From Streptococcus gordonii (GTDB taxonomy: Bacteria; Bacillota; Bacilli; Lactobacillales; Streptococcaceae), in NCBI RefSeq assembly GCF_001553855.1, contig NZ_LQWV01000001.1:1-64000 (forward strand): a stretch of 64,000 nt of DNA. The letters are read 5' to 3'. Shown piece after piece: positions 1-9,974 of the stretch. The stretch's first letter is position 1. Each line of letters starts with the position of its first letter. The notes under the pieces are model-generated. The model made no database searches and had not been told where the DNA came from. It saw only the letters and a list, made by a program, of their open reading frames with translations. A program made the position numbers and the translations under genes.

Positions 1-19
1 GGATCAAACTCTCATTTAA
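1..19 (-). rRNA. rrs: 16S rRNA, 5' end only
   Basis: The first bases are the reverse complement of the universal 16S start (AGAGTTTGATCC, E. coli positions 8-19), so about 19 nt of the 5' end are present and the gene runs off the left edge. The exact mature end is estimated by alignment to E. coli numbering. Confidence 0.9.
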
Positions 20-190
20 TCGTTTGAGTCTTACTCATTTCTGTCCACTGACAGATTTATTTTTCGTTCTTTGACAGGTCACATATCTCTATGTCACCCT
101 GCACTTGGTTCGTCTTGTTCAGTTTTCAAAGGTCTTTGTCTCCCTCCGAGACAACTATCTTAGTATATCATCTACTCGCTAAACTGTCAA
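20..190 (-). promoter_or_regulatory. rRNA operon promoter and leader
   Basis: A near-consensus promoter reads TTGACA (185-190), a 17-bp spacer, then TATACT (162-167). An A/T-rich stretch at about 191-240 fits an UP element. The leader carries a boxA-like antitermination signal (CTTTGAAAACTGAAC, about 113-127) followed by the pre-16S spacer. Confidence 0.85.
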
Positions 191-269
191 CTACTTTTTT
201 TAAATTTTTTATCTTTTTTTATTATTCTTTTCTTTGGCTTTTTTAAACTTAAAATGTGAAAACAGACCG

Positions 270-291
270 AAAGGGAGATTGCCTCTCCCTT
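270..291 (-). terminator. Terminator after comX
   Basis: The hairpin AAGGGAGA / TCTCCCTT has a short GGCAA loop and lies at the end of comX. The T-run on the minus side is weak and one on the plus side is better, so its efficiency for comX is uncertain. Confidence 0.5.
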
Positions 292-295
292 CTTT

Positions 296-778
296 TTAAT
301 CTAAACGAGGATTAAAATCCCTTAAGTGGTAAGACAAATCTTTGAGCATTGCCTTACGTCCTTTGAATCTTTCATCTGCCATCAACCTCTCGTATTGTTT
401 TGCCTCTTCTGGGCTGAGACGGCTTCTATACTCTGACATGGCACTTCTAAAGGCTACCAGTTCATCTAGATAAAGCTCCTTCATTCTTAAACGATGGCCT
501 ATCTCGCTGACCTCTTCATAGGGTTGCCTGTCCAATTTGCGTTTTTGACTCTCTTGTCGGCGAATCAAATCATGAATTCTGTTCCGAAACTTGGTCTTGA
601 AGTAACGGTACAGTCGTGGTTGATCTTCCAGTAGATTAGGATGGCTCTTTATCAATTCGTACAAAACCATCATCCCTTCCTGCCTCCAATCTGCATACTC
701 CCATAAGTGCAGATAATAATCTTTATAACATCGTCTGACTATCCCTTCAACTTGTTTGTATACGTCCTCAAACTTCAT
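296..778 (-). CDS. comX: Competence-specific alternative sigma factor ComX (SigX)
   Basis: This 160-aa protein is the alternative sigma factor that directs RNA polymerase to the late competence promoters (combox genes) for DNA uptake and recombination. The sequence matches the remembered pneumococcal ComX almost motif for motif: YYLHLWE near residue 21, PRLYRYFKTKFRNRI near 55, RRQESQKRK near 73 and PYEEV near 87. The length (159-160 aa) is typical. The start is backed by AAAGGA seven bases upstream of the ATG. It lies next to an rRNA operon and points toward it, the usual streptococcal position. No convincing ComE direct repeat was found upstream, only a possible -10 (TATAAA, about 884-889). 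Confidence 0.95.
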   Translation of the reverse strand: MKFEDVYKQVEGIVRRCYKDYYLHLWEYADWRQEGMMVLYELIKSHPNLLEDQPRLYRYFKTKFRNRIHDLIRRQESQKRKLDRQPYEEVSEIGHRLRMKELYLDELVAFRSAMSEYRSRLSPEEAKQYERLMADERFKGRKAMLKDLSYHLRDFNPRLD

Positions 779-933
779 TGACTAGTCCTTTCTTTTGATT
801 TTAGAGGTTTTATCCTCATCTATTAATCTATCAAAGATCCTGGTGTTCTTGGACGTTGTTCGGTATTTGTCACTAATTTATTTTTATAATGAATTTAAAA
901 TTGCTTTTCACATACTCTTTGGTGAATTTTTTT

Positions 934-968
934 GCAAAAAAACAAATCATCCTCAAGAATGATTTGTT
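934..968 (-). terminator. Terminator of the ami operon
   Basis: The 10-bp stem AACAAATCAT / ATGATTTGTT is followed on the minus strand by an unbroken T-run (934-940). It sits just past the amiF stop. Confidence 0.9.
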
Positions 969-976
969 ATTAGATA

Positions 977-1900
977 TTAGAGTTCTTTTTTATAGTTCTC
1001 TAATTCAGTTTTGTTAGCCCAAACAAAGTGGCCAGATTTAATTTCAACCATTTCAGGTTTTTCAACTGAATAGTCATGTTGATCTGGATCGTAGACTTTA
1101 AGGACTTTTTTACGCTCCAAGATTGGATCTGGAATTGGAACGGCCGATAATAACGATTTGGTATAAGGATGAATTGGATTGTTAAAGAGCTCTTCTGTTT
1201 CAGCAACTTCAACAATAACACCTTTATAGATTACTGCGATACGATCCGAAATGAAGCGTACCACTGACAAATCGTGAGCGATGAATAGGTAGGTCAACCC
1301 CAACTCTTTTTGGAATTTCTTTAGAAGGTTTAGGACTTGAGCACGAACGGATACATCCAAAGCAGAAATTGGTTCATCAGCAATAACGAAATCTGGTTGC
1401 ATGACTAAAGCCCGCGCTATCCCAATACGTTGGCGTTGCCCTCCTGAAAATTCATGCGGATAACGTGTCAAATGTTCGGAAAGCAATCCAACTTCATGAA
1501 TAATATTCTTAACCTTTTGTATTCTTTCTTCTTCATTTTCAAACAAATGATAGTTGTACAAGCCCTCAGAAATGATATAGTCAACTGTTGCACGCTCATT
1601 TAAGCTTGCCGCAGGATCCTGGAAAATCATTTGAATCTTACGAATAATCTCCGCAGATTCTTTTCTAGACTTCTTCCCATTAATCTGCTTTCCATCAAAG
1701 AAGATTTCACCTTTACTCGTTTCGTTCAAACCAATGATTGCACGACCAATTGTAGTTTTCCCTGAACCAGATTCACCTACGAGCGAGAAAGTTTCACCTC
1801 TATTAATAAAGAAATTTGCATTTTTAACAGCGACAAATTTCTTCTTCCCTTCACCAAAGGAAATCTCCAAATCTTTAACTTCTACTAATTTTTCAGACAT
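977..1900 (-). CDS. amiF: Oligopeptide ABC transporter ATP-binding protein AmiF
   Basis: This is one of two ATPases that drive oligopeptide import through the AmiCD channel. Walker A GESGSGKT lies at residues 42-49, the ABC signature is FSGGQRQR (about 151) and the Walker B region ends in ADEP. The C-terminal [12 protein letters not shown] stretch is the oligopeptide/dipeptide transporter extension typical of OppF/AmiF. At 307 aa it is full length. It is the last gene of amiA-C-D-E-F, 10 bp after amiE, followed by a strong terminator. In streptococci this permease also imports signalling peptides that act on Rgg/RRNPP regulators; one such regulator is encoded near 55 kb. Confidence 0.95.
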   Translation of the reverse strand: MSEKLVEVKDLEISFGEGKKKFVAVKNANFFINRGETFSLVGESGSGKTTIGRAIIGLNETSKGEIFFDGKQINGKKSRKESAEIIRKIQMIFQDPAASLNERATVDYIISEGLYNYHLFENEEERIQKVKNIIHEVGLLSEHLTRYPHEFSGGQRQRIGIARALVMQPDFVIADEPISALDVSVRAQVLNLLKKFQKELGLTYLFIAHDLSVVRFISDRIAVIYKGVIVEVAETEELFNNPIHPYTKSLLSAVPIPDPILERKKVLKVYDPDQHDYSVEKPEMVEIKSGHFVWANKTELENYKKEL

Positions 1901-1910
1901 TTCCTTCCTC

Positions 1911-2978
1911 CTAGCCTTCTAAATGAGCAAAGCCCATATTCAAGCGAATTTTATCATGTAAATTTTCAATAATTTCAGGCTTGTGAACCTTTGGTGCATC
2001 TTCATGAAGCAACCAAGTTTTAGCCCAGTGAGTTTCTGTGACTTGGAATTGTGGTGCTTTTTCTTCGAAATCAATTTGCATAGCGTAATCCGAACGAAGA
2101 GCAAAGGCATCACCTTTCAACTCGGTATAAAGAGACGGAGGAGTTCCTGGGATAGAGAAGAGTTCACCATGATCATTGGCCAACTGTGGCAAGCTAGATA
2201 ACAAGCTCCATGTATAAGGATGGCGTGGATCGTAAAAAATTTCTTCAACCGTCCCGTATTCAACAATCTCACCAGCATACATAACCGCTACTTTATCGGC
2301 AATACTAGCAACAACACCCAAGTCATGAGTGATAAATATAGTTGTAAAGCGGTATTCGTTCTGCAATGATTTCAAAAGTTCGATAATTTGTGCTTGAATT
2401 GTCACATCCAAAGCTGTTGTTGGCTCATCACAAATTAGAATATCTGGACGACAGGCAAGAGCAATCGCGATAACAATACGTTGGCGCATTCCTCCAGAAT
2501 ATTGGAAAGGATACTCTTCAAACCGACGTTCTGCATCAGGTATTCCAACTTTTTTCATATAGTCGATTGCCATTTCTTTGGCTTCTTTTGCATCTTTGCC
2601 TTGGTGTTTGATAATAACTTCAGTAATTTGGCTTCCTATTGTATTGATTGGATCCAAACTAGTCATAGGATCTTGGAAAATCGTAGCGATCTTAGCACCA
2701 CGAATTTTTTCCCAATCTTTATTTGATTTTAAAGTTGTCAAATCTTGACCACGGTAGTTAATAACACCTTGCGCAACGCGCCCATTATCTTCCAACATCC
2801 CAGTGAATGTTTTAGTCAACACAGACTTACCTGATCCTGATTCTCCTACCAAAGCTAATACTTCTCCTTCAACCAAATCAAGGGATACACCTCGAATGGC
2901 TGTCAGGACTTTATCACGAACGTCAAATTCCACGACAATATCGCGAGCAGTCAATATTACATTTTTATTTTGTATCAT
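1911..2978 (-). CDS. amiE: Oligopeptide ABC transporter ATP-binding protein AmiE
   Basis: This is the second ATPase of the Ami permease, 355 aa. Walker A GESGSGKS is at residues 45-52, the signature is YSGGMRQR and Walker B is ILICDEP. The [12 protein letters not shown] segment marks the oligopeptide-transport C-terminal domain, followed by a longer tail than in AmiF, as expected for OppD/AmiE. It lies 8 bp downstream of amiD in the same transcription unit. Confidence 0.95.
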   Translation of the reverse strand: MIQNKNVILTARDIVVEFDVRDKVLTAIRGVSLDLVEGEVLALVGESGSGKSVLTKTFTGMLEDNGRVAQGVINYRGQDLTTLKSNKDWEKIRGAKIATIFQDPMTSLDPINTIGSQITEVIIKHQGKDAKEAKEMAIDYMKKVGIPDAERRFEEYPFQYSGGMRQRIVIAIALACRPDILICDEPTTALDVTIQAQIIELLKSLQNEYRFTTIFITHDLGVVASIADKVAVMYAGEIVEYGTVEEIFYDPRHPYTWSLLSSLPQLANDHGELFSIPGTPPSLYTELKGDAFALRSDYAMQIDFEEKAPQFQVTETHWAKTWLLHEDAPKVHKPEIIENLHDKIRLNMGFAHLEG

Positions 2979-2986
2979 ATTTACTC

Positions 2987-3913
2987 CTATCTATGTGTAC
3001 GTGGATCACTAGCATCCGCCAAATTTTGTCCGACGATGAAAAGGGACAAGGATACCAAAATCAAGGTTGTCAACGGAATCCAGAAAAGGTAAGCATTGGT
3101 TGTAACGTTTTGTGAATAGTCAGAAATCAAACGCCCTAAACTTGGCACAGTTACTGGAAGCCCCAAACCAAAGAAAGAAAGGAAGGCTTCATAAGAGATA
3201 AAGCTTGGCAGCATTTGAGAGCTAGTTGTCATGATAACAGATACCAGTTGTGGCATAATGTTTCGAGCAACAATTTTAAAAGTAGACGTTCCCAAAGTAC
3301 GGCTGGCAAGGTTGTACTCTAAATCACGATACCGCATGATTTGTACACGAATTAAGTAAGCAATCGAAATCCATGAAGTAATTGTCATGGCAAAGATTAG
3401 ATTCCAGAATCCAGCTCCGATCGAATAAGTCAAGACAATAACAATCAATAATTGCGGAATATTTGAGATGACATTATAAACTTCCATCATAACGCGGTCA
3501 ACAGATTTAGAAATCCCCCAAATACCACCAACAACAATCCCAATGATCAAGTTAATGGCTGTCGCAATAACGGAAATCAAGATAGAATTACGAGCACCAA
3601 ACCATACTCCATCAAAGAGAGATTTACCATTGCTATCTGTACCAAACCAATATTTTCCATTTGGCGCAATATAACGAGCACTAAAATCATTAACTTTACT
3701 TACATCGTTATAATCAAAGTCAGACAACATTGGGTAAATAAAACTCATTAAAATAATGGTTAGCAAAATCGCCAACATAACAATGGTAGATTTCTTTTTC
3801 AGAAATTGACGAATAACAGATCTCCAGTATGAATAGGCTGGAGCATCAATTGCTTCAGAGGCAAAATCATCGCGTTTGACAAATTGGAATTTATTTTTAT
3901 CAATAGAAGCCAT
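2987..3913 (-). CDS. amiD: Oligopeptide ABC transporter permease AmiD
   Basis: This 308-aa inner-membrane permease has an N-terminal cytoplasmic stretch, a first membrane helix (about 41-61), an external loop, and five further helices forming the binding-protein-dependent transport domain. The cytoplasmic coupling loop is visible as [20 protein letters not shown]. Its ATG overlaps the amiC stop (TAATG), which implies translational coupling. It pairs with AmiC to form the channel. Confidence 0.94.
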   Translation of the reverse strand: MASIDKNKFQFVKRDDFASEAIDAPAYSYWRSVIRQFLKKKSTIVMLAILLTIILMSFIYPMLSDFDYNDVSKVNDFSARYIAPNGKYWFGTDSNGKSLFDGVWFGARNSILISVIATAINLIIGIVVGGIWGISKSVDRVMMEVYNVISNIPQLLIVIVLTYSIGAGFWNLIFAMTITSWISIAYLIRVQIMRYRDLEYNLASRTLGTSTFKIVARNIMPQLVSVIMTTSSQMLPSFISYEAFLSFFGLGLPVTVPSLGRLISDYSQNVTTNAYLFWIPLTTLILVSLSLFIVGQNLADASDPRTHR

Positions 3914-5409
3914 TATTTACCTCCTTTTGTTGTTAATTTAATACGTGGGTCAAGCATTGTCATCAAAATATCACCTAAGAGTAAGGCAAAGACTGATAAA
4001 CCAGTGAAAATGAAGACCAATCCGACTACCATAGAGTTATTTGAAGCTTTAACTGAGTCGATCAACATTTTACCCATACCAGGGAAGGCGAAGACAGTCT
4101 CTGTCAAGGTTGCCCCTTGAATAACTCCAATAACAGCCCCTGGAATTCCTGATACCAATGGAACCATGGCATTTTTGAAAATGTGTTTATTTGAAATTTC
4201 TTTTTCAGATAATCCTTTAGCACGAGCAAAACGTACAAAGTCTTGGGATTGCAAGTCAATCATATAGCGACGAATCCAGATAGCTGTGCTTGGCGCACCC
4301 AAAAGTCCCAGAATTACTGCCGGAAGAACATATGAACGCCAGTCTCCTGCGCCAAGAACTGGGAAAGAATCTGGAAGACCAACCGAAGAACCACCTAAGC
4401 GAATAATATAAACCAAGGCAATTGTTGGCAGGGCCAAAAGGAAGGTCAAGAGACCTGTTAATGAACTATCAATCCAAGTGTTTTTGAAGCGAGCCATGTA
4501 AGACCCTAATGGGACAGCAATCAGATAAGAGATTGCAATACCAATCAAACCAATAATCGCTGAGCTAACAAGCATGGATGGATATTGATAGTTGCTCTCT
4601 GTAGCTGTATATGGATCATCTTTTCCATAGTTTGCAATATCTCGCGAATCAGCTTTACTTGGTGACTTGTAAGTTCGTGAATAGATATTAACTGATGAAA
4701 TTTTCTTTCCTGTAGGGAATTGAACTTCAGCTGACTTTGTTTGTCCTTGGCCTTGTGAAATAACCTGTAACACAGGAATATTTGCATAAGTTGGGTAAGA
4801 ATTTCCTAAGTTCAAGGTCACAAAATTTTGATGAACAAACGGAAATTGAGCATTAAAGTATAGTAAATATTTATGCTTAGTCCCTGATCCAACTACAGAC
4901 CAACCAATAGCAGGGTCGTTTTCAATACGAATATAACGTTTAAGTTTTGGATTCGTTTCATCTTTGACAAAACCAGTATGGTCAAATTGAATCAAATTCC
5001 CGTAGAAGCCAAGAACACGTTCAAGAACTGGCACCTCACGAACAGCATAAAACTGCTTGCTTTCTTCAAATTGGTGAAGCTTCCAGCCATTACCTAATTT
5101 TTTGATATAAGCTTCGTAGATTTTTTTGTTTGCATCAGTTCCTTCAACAGTTACAGAGCTATCTTCCTTGCTAGCTTTCTCCTGTAACTCTTTCGTATCA
5201 TAATAATCCACATAGCCCATACGTTCATAGATTGTGTTTTCGTAATTGGCTTTTTTATCTTTTGTGGTTGCTATCTTGTTATAGTTAGGATCCTGTTTAA
5301 AAATCAATTTTCTTGGCACCATAGTATAAATAATGGTATAGGTCAAAGCCGTTACTAAGAAAATCGACACCAGGGAGCGTAAGATACGCATAAATATATA
5401 TTTCTTCAT
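3913..5409 (-). CDS. amiC: Oligopeptide ABC transporter permease AmiC
   Basis: This 498-aa permease has one N-terminal membrane helix (about 8-30), a large extracytoplasmic domain (about 30-275) and a C-terminal five-helix transport domain. The coupling loop is [20 protein letters not shown]. The large external insertion distinguishes AmiC from most OppB proteins. It follows amiA after a 64-bp gap holding a hairpin that probably attenuates read-through. Confidence 0.94.
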   Translation of the reverse strand: MKKYIFMRILRSLVSIFLVTALTYTIIYTMVPRKLIFKQDPNYNKIATTKDKKANYENTIYERMGYVDYYDTKELQEKASKEDSSVTVEGTDANKKIYEAYIKKLGNGWKLHQFEESKQFYAVREVPVLERVLGFYGNLIQFDHTGFVKDETNPKLKRYIRIENDPAIGWSVVGSGTKHKYLLYFNAQFPFVHQNFVTLNLGNSYPTYANIPVLQVISQGQGQTKSAEVQFPTGKKISSVNIYSRTYKSPSKADSRDIANYGKDDPYTATESNYQYPSMLVSSAIIGLIGIAISYLIAVPLGSYMARFKNTWIDSSLTGLLTFLLALPTIALVYIIRLGGSSVGLPDSFPVLGAGDWRSYVLPAVILGLLGAPSTAIWIRRYMIDLQSQDFVRFARAKGLSEKEISNKHIFKNAMVPLVSGIPGAVIGVIQGATLTETVFAFPGMGKMLIDSVKASNNSMVVGLVFIFTGLSVFALLLGDILMTMLDPRIKLTTKGGK

Positions 5410-5433
5410 TTATCGTTTCCTTTAAAATCCCAA

Positions 5434-5464
5434 AAGAACTTTCTCTCCTTTTAGAGAAAGTTCT
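5434..5464 (-). terminator. Attenuator-type hairpin between amiA and amiC
   Basis: The stem AGAACTTTCTCT / AGAGAAAGTTCT has only a short T-run (TTTTGGG). It sits in the 64-bp gap between the binding-protein gene and the permease genes, so partial termination probably yields more AmiA than permease. That ratio is inference. Confidence 0.75.
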
Positions 5465-5473
5465 AATGTTTGG

Positions 5474-7465
5474 TTATTTCACGTGTTTTTCTAACTCTTC
5501 TTGTGCTTTTTTATTAGATTCTGCACGTTCTTTATTCCATTTTTCTTGAGCTTTCTGATATTCTTTGGCTGTGACAGCTTTATCTTGTAATTTCAGATAT
5601 TTGTAACTTGCCATGTCACGACCTTTAGCACCAGACCAAGCAAAAGGAGCTGTAAATGGTACAATCTTAGTTAAAACTGGACGTCCAGTCCTACTTGTTG
5701 TTGGTATCAACAAGGCGCTATCTGTTAGCCATGCTTGAGCGGCTGCATATTTTTCATAGCGTTTATTTACATCTGTCTTTTCAGCGCTAGCTTCATCAAC
5801 TAGCTTAGCATACTCCTTCAAACCAACTTGGTCTGCAGCTGCATTTTCTTTACCATCAAACCCTAAGAATGTCTTGGTATTTTCACCGCCAGGCTTGATA
5901 ATTTCAAGATAAGTTGATGGATCTTGATAGTCAGGAGACCAACCAACATTATCAGAAATATCCCAGTCTTCTTCAGCAGCTGAAGCAGCATAATATGTGA
6001 TGTTCAAAACATCATCAGTCTTCATTTGATGAATGTCAACAACCACATTGTCTGTCCCAAGCGAGCTCTCAATTGATTGTTTCAAAGATTGAACACGCTG
6101 AACTTTAGCACTAGCAGTTTGGTCTACTGGCATATCCAAATGAATAGGGAATTCTACACCTTCTTCTTGGAGAGCTTTTTTAGCTTTCGCAAATTCAGCT
6201 TTAGCTTTTTCTTTATTGTAAAGACCATCTTGAGCATCGTCGAAGTTTACATCTTTCCACTCATCTCCATAGCTAGCCACTTTTTCTTTCACAAGTTCGC
6301 CGAAGCTCTTACCATCTGCCTGAACAAAAGTAGGTGGAATGTAGAGATTGCGGAGCATTTTCGTAGCCCCTTCTTTACCGTTAACTTGTGAAGCATAAGC
6401 CGTTCTGTCGAATGCAAAACTCAAAGCTTGACGGAAATCTTTATTCATCAAAGCTTTCTTTGTTGATGATTTTTGTGCATCACTTGACTTAGCTGTGTGA
6501 TTGTACGCTTGACGATCAATGTTCACCCCAACTAAATAGCTTGAAGAATCTTGAGGAGTATAAACGATATTATCTTTGAATTCTTTTTCTACTTTAGAGA
6601 AGGTAGCACTTGTAGGAGCCAGTCTAGCCGCACTTAGAGCACCTTTAGCAAATTGCTCAGCTGGTTTACCTTGATCTTGCCCGTCAAAGTATGTTAATTT
6701 AACATCGCTCACATGGACATTATCTTTATCCCAATAATTTGGATTTTTAGCAAATTCAATAGATGATTTAGATGTGATAGATTTTAGTAGGAATGGCCCG
6801 TTGTATAGAAGACTAGTTGGGTCAGCAGCTTGAGCAAACTTGTCGCCTTTAGACTTCAAGAACTCTTCATTGACTGGATAAAGGATACCCATTGTTGTTT
6901 TAGAGTTCCAGAAACTTTCTGGCTCATTTAAAGTATATTGAACTGTGTGGTCATCAACTGCTTTAACACCAACTGATGAGAAATCCTTTGTTTTACCATT
7001 AACGTAGTCATCCAAGCCCTTGATAGAACTTTGAACAAGATAAAGAGTTTCAGACTTGTTGTCAGCAGCGTACTTTAGACCTGCCACAAAGTCTTGTGCC
7101 TTGACATCAGCATATTCTTCACCATCAGAAGTATACCATTTAGCATCCTTACGAAGTTTATAAGTATAAGTCAAGCCATCCTTAGACACTGTCCAATCTT
7201 CAGCCATCGATGGAACCAAGTTTCCATAGTTGTCATTTTCCAAAAGACCATCAATCAAGTTAGCTGTAAGGTCAGTTGTTGCTGCTTTACTAGAGATCAA
7301 ATAATTCAAGTTTTCTGGATCAACTTCGTAGATATAGTTAAAAGCTTGATCTGCGCCAGAGCTTGATGTGTTTGATGTGTTTGATGTAGAATTTGAGCAC
7401 GCTGCAAGAACGCCAGTAGCCAAGAGAGCAACTCCCGCAAGTGCAAGGATTTTACCTTTCTTCAT
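5474..7465 (-). CDS. amiA: Oligopeptide-binding lipoprotein AmiA
   Basis: This 663-aa extracellular solute-binding lipoprotein (SBP_bac_5 family) delivers oligopeptides to AmiCDEF. The lipobox LAAC places the lipidated cysteine at residue 23. It differs from the three upstream paralogues near residue 260, where it reads QGKPAEQFAKGALSAARLAP instead of QESLIRGFKDG. That segment matches the remembered pneumococcal AmiA, so this copy is the AmiA orthologue rather than an AliA/AliB-type paralogue. It has its own promoter and is the one binding-protein gene directly attached to the permease genes. The conserved C-terminal tail is rich in Glu and Lys. Confidence 0.93.
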   Translation of the reverse strand: MKKGKILALAGVALLATGVLAACSNSTSNTSNTSSSGADQAFNYIYEVDPENLNYLISSKAATTDLTANLIDGLLENDNYGNLVPSMAEDWTVSKDGLTYTYKLRKDAKWYTSDGEEYADVKAQDFVAGLKYAADNKSETLYLVQSSIKGLDDYVNGKTKDFSSVGVKAVDDHTVQYTLNEPESFWNSKTTMGILYPVNEEFLKSKGDKFAQAADPTSLLYNGPFLLKSITSKSSIEFAKNPNYWDKDNVHVSDVKLTYFDGQDQGKPAEQFAKGALSAARLAPTSATFSKVEKEFKDNIVYTPQDSSSYLVGVNIDRQAYNHTAKSSDAQKSSTKKALMNKDFRQALSFAFDRTAYASQVNGKEGATKMLRNLYIPPTFVQADGKSFGELVKEKVASYGDEWKDVNFDDAQDGLYNKEKAKAEFAKAKKALQEEGVEFPIHLDMPVDQTASAKVQRVQSLKQSIESSLGTDNVVVDIHQMKTDDVLNITYYAASAAEEDWDISDNVGWSPDYQDPSTYLEIIKPGGENTKTFLGFDGKENAAADQVGLKEYAKLVDEASAEKTDVNKRYEKYAAAQAWLTDSALLIPTTSRTGRPVLTKIVPFTAPFAWSGAKGRDMASYKYLKLQDKAVTAKEYQKAQEKWNKERAESNKKAQEELEKHVK

Positions 7466-7507
7466 CGTATATTCTCCATTTCAATTTCAAATTTAGTTTT
7501 GTCTAAG

Positions 7508-7555
7508 ATTATATCACATAATAATTTAAATGTAAACCAGAATTGTCAGAATATT
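7508..7555 (-). promoter_or_regulatory. amiA promoter with candidate CodY box
   Basis: The promoter is TTTACA (7531-7536), 17 bp, TATAAT (7508-7513). Immediately upstream, 7541-7555 (AATTGTCAGAATATT) matches the palindromic CodY consensus AATTTTCWGAAAATT at 13 of 15 positions. The promoter is well supported. The CodY assignment is inference. Confidence 0.7.
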
Positions 7556-7699
7556 TTGTGATATTGACCTACATAGCCCACAAATACAATGGTTCCTATA
7601 GGATATTCAACTTGTGAAATATTGGCGATTTCAAAAAAACGGGTCTTATTATCCTCTTTTCGTTCTAAAAAAACAACTATCCTTCTTCTCACTTAATTA

Positions 7700-7736
7700 C
7701 TAAAACACCCCTATCTCTCATTGAGATAGGGGGAAT
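7700..7736 (-). terminator. Terminator after the second oligopeptide-binding gene
   Basis: The stem CCCCTATCTC / GAGATAGGGG has an AATGA loop and is followed by TGTTTTAG on the minus strand. It separates this gene from amiA. Confidence 0.85.
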
Positions 7737-7742
7737 TATGGA

Positions 7743-9725
7743 TTATTTTATATGCTTCTCAAGTTCTTCTTGAGCTTTTTTGTTAGATTCTTCTTTTTCT
7801 TTAATCCATTTCTTCTCAGCTTCTTGATACTCTTTCTTCGTCACTGGTTTATCTTGAAGCTTGATGTATTTGTAGAGGAAGGCACCATCTGATTTGTTAC
7901 CTGTCCAACCAAAAGCAGCAGTGAATGGCACAACCCTAGTTACACCAGCTCCTCCACCATTTGAAGTGCTTGGAATCAAGATCGAACTATCTGTCAACCA
8001 AGCTTGAGCAGCTGCATATTTTTCATAGCGTTTTGTTGTATCTGTCTTTTCAGCAGCAGCTTCATCCAACAATTTTCCAAATTCATCCATGCCGATTTGT
8101 TTAGCAGCAGCATTTCCACTACCAGCTTCAAATCCAAGGAAAGACTTCGTGTTATCACCTGTTTCTGGGTGTAGAATCTCTAAGTAGGATGACGGATCTT
8201 GGAAGTCAGGAGTCCAGCCAAGTTGGTCTGTGATATCCCAATCCAAAGCAGCTGCATTTGGAGCGTAGTAAGTGATGTTCTGAACATCTTCTTGGGATAA
8301 CATTTGAATATCAACCACAACATTGTCTGTTCCTAAACTCTTTTCAATAGACTGTTTCAAAGATTGAGCCCGTTTTACAATAAGAGTATTGGTCTGGATT
8401 GTTGGTATGTCCAGATGAATTGGGAATTCCACGCCTTCTGCTTGAAGAGCTTCTTTTGCTTTGGCGAATTCTGCTTTTGCTTTCTCTGGATTGTAGAGAC
8501 CGTTAGTCGCATCTGAGAAATCAACATCTTTCCACTCATCGCCGTATTTGACAACATCTTCTTTTACGACATCTCCAAAATTCTTGTCACCAACTTGAAC
8601 AAATGTTGGTGGGACATAGAGGTTACGAACAGATTTAAGGGCTCCTTCTTCACCGTTCACTTGGTCAGAATAGGCCTTACGGTCATAAGCAAAGTTCAAA
8701 GCCTGACGGAAGTCTTTGTTTAAGATAGCTTTTTTGGTAGATGTTTTTTGTGTATCTGTCGTTTTAGAAGTATGATTATAACTTTGGCGATCAATGTTTG
8801 TGAAAACAGTGAAAGTAGATGAACCTTGAGGACTAAAGATAATATTGTCTTTATATTCTTTCTCTACAGACGCATAGTTTGAACTACGAGGATAAACACG
8901 TGCCTTACTATAAGAGCCGTCTTTAAAGCCACGAATTAAGGATTCTTGGTCTTGCCCATCATAGAAAGCTAATTTAACATTGTCAACATGGACATTATCC
9001 TTATCCCAATAGTTCTGATTTTTCGCAAACTCGATAGAGGACTTCGAAGTTATACCTTTCAACAAGAAAGGACCATTATAAAGGATACTTGTCGGGTCAG
9101 TAGCTTGACCAAATTTGTCTCCTTTAGATTTCAAGAACTCTTCATTAACAGGGAATAGGACACCCATTGTTAATTTAGAATTCCAGAAGCTTTCTGGGTG
9201 TTCCAAAGTGAACTGCAAGGTATGATCATCGACAGCTTTAATCCCTACTGTTGAGAAGTCCTTTGTTTCCCCTTTGATATAGGCATCCAATCCTTTGATG
9301 GAATTTTCCACCATATAAAGAGCTTCTGACTTTTTATCTACAGCATGTTTCAAACCTGTCACAAAATCCTTAGCAGTTACATCTGCATATTCTTCGCCAT
9401 CGGATGTATACCATTTAACTCCCTTACGCAATTTGTAGGTGTAAGTCAGGCCGTCCTTAGATACACTCCAGTCTTCTGCAAGAGATGGAACAAGATTACC
9501 ATATTGGTCATTTTCAAGCAAACCATCAATGACATTAGATGTGATTTCATGGGTAGAGGTCTTATTTGATAAGGTATAGTCCAAAGTTTCTGGGTCTGTT
9601 TGATAAACATAAGTAAAATTAGTATTTGTGTTTGATGATCCAGACTTAGAACTAGAGCAGGCAGCCAAGACACCAGCAGCAAGTAAAGTAACACCTGCCA
9701 TGGCTAAAACATTGCGTTTCTTCAT
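7743..9725 (-). CDS. Oligopeptide-binding lipoprotein, AliA/HppG type
   Basis: This 660-aa SBP_bac_5 lipoprotein has a signal peptide ending in LAAC (Cys23). It shares with its neighbours the blocks ENDQYGNLVPSLAEDW, LTYTYKLRKG, NAAA/AQAWLTDS and the EELEKH tail. It presumably feeds peptides of different length or sequence to the shared AmiCDEF permease, as AliA/AliB and HppA/G/H do in related streptococci. It has its own -10 (TATAAT, 9759-9764) with a weak -35, and its own terminator. The exact orthologue (AliA, AliB, HppG or HppH) cannot be decided from the sequence alone, so no symbol is given. Confidence 0.9.
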   Translation of the reverse strand: MKKRNVLAMAGVTLLAAGVLAACSSSKSGSSNTNTNFTYVYQTDPETLDYTLSNKTSTHEITSNVIDGLLENDQYGNLVPSLAEDWSVSKDGLTYTYKLRKGVKWYTSDGEEYADVTAKDFVTGLKHAVDKKSEALYMVENSIKGLDAYIKGETKDFSTVGIKAVDDHTLQFTLEHPESFWNSKLTMGVLFPVNEEFLKSKGDKFGQATDPTSILYNGPFLLKGITSKSSIEFAKNQNYWDKDNVHVDNVKLAFYDGQDQESLIRGFKDGSYSKARVYPRSSNYASVEKEYKDNIIFSPQGSSTFTVFTNIDRQSYNHTSKTTDTQKTSTKKAILNKDFRQALNFAYDRKAYSDQVNGEEGALKSVRNLYVPPTFVQVGDKNFGDVVKEDVVKYGDEWKDVDFSDATNGLYNPEKAKAEFAKAKEALQAEGVEFPIHLDIPTIQTNTLIVKRAQSLKQSIEKSLGTDNVVVDIQMLSQEDVQNITYYAPNAAALDWDITDQLGWTPDFQDPSSYLEILHPETGDNTKSFLGFEAGSGNAAAKQIGMDEFGKLLDEAAAEKTDTTKRYEKYAAAQAWLTDSSILIPSTSNGGGAGVTRVVPFTAAFGWTGNKSDGAFLYKYIKLQDKPVTKKEYQEAEKKWIKEKEESNKKAQEELEKHIK

Positions 9726-9934
9726 AACATTCTCCTATTTAGGTTAGATTTATCTTAGATTATAACACTTCTCAAATAGAAATGAAAACCTTTTTATCAA
9801 AAAAAATCTATATTGTTATAATTATTTTTTATAGCTGGTTATAGCATATTGGGACGTGCCTGTGAAATCATCCAAAAGAGACGATCAAACCAAGCAAAGA
9901 CACTACTTAAGGCTTGATAATCTCAAGCTTACAA

Positions 9935-9965
9935 AAAACGAGAAAGCTATTTAGCCTCCTCGTTA
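9935..9965 (-). terminator. Terminator after the third oligopeptide-binding gene
   Basis: An imperfect long stem (AACGAG-AGGCTA / TAGCT-CTCGTT) is followed by a T-run on the minus strand. It lies just past the stop at 9975. Confidence 0.75.
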
Positions 9966-9974
9966 GGGTAATTG

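Noticed and set aside
779..960. Possible ComE direct repeat upstream of comX
   Set aside because: No pair of 9-bp repeats with 12-bp spacing was found; repeated AAATTCA sits 33 bp apart, which does not fit.
6077..6391. Plus-strand open frames of 60-170 codons opposite the binding-protein and enzyme genes
   Set aside because: They are antisense shadows of well-supported genes, with no ribosome sites and no family features.
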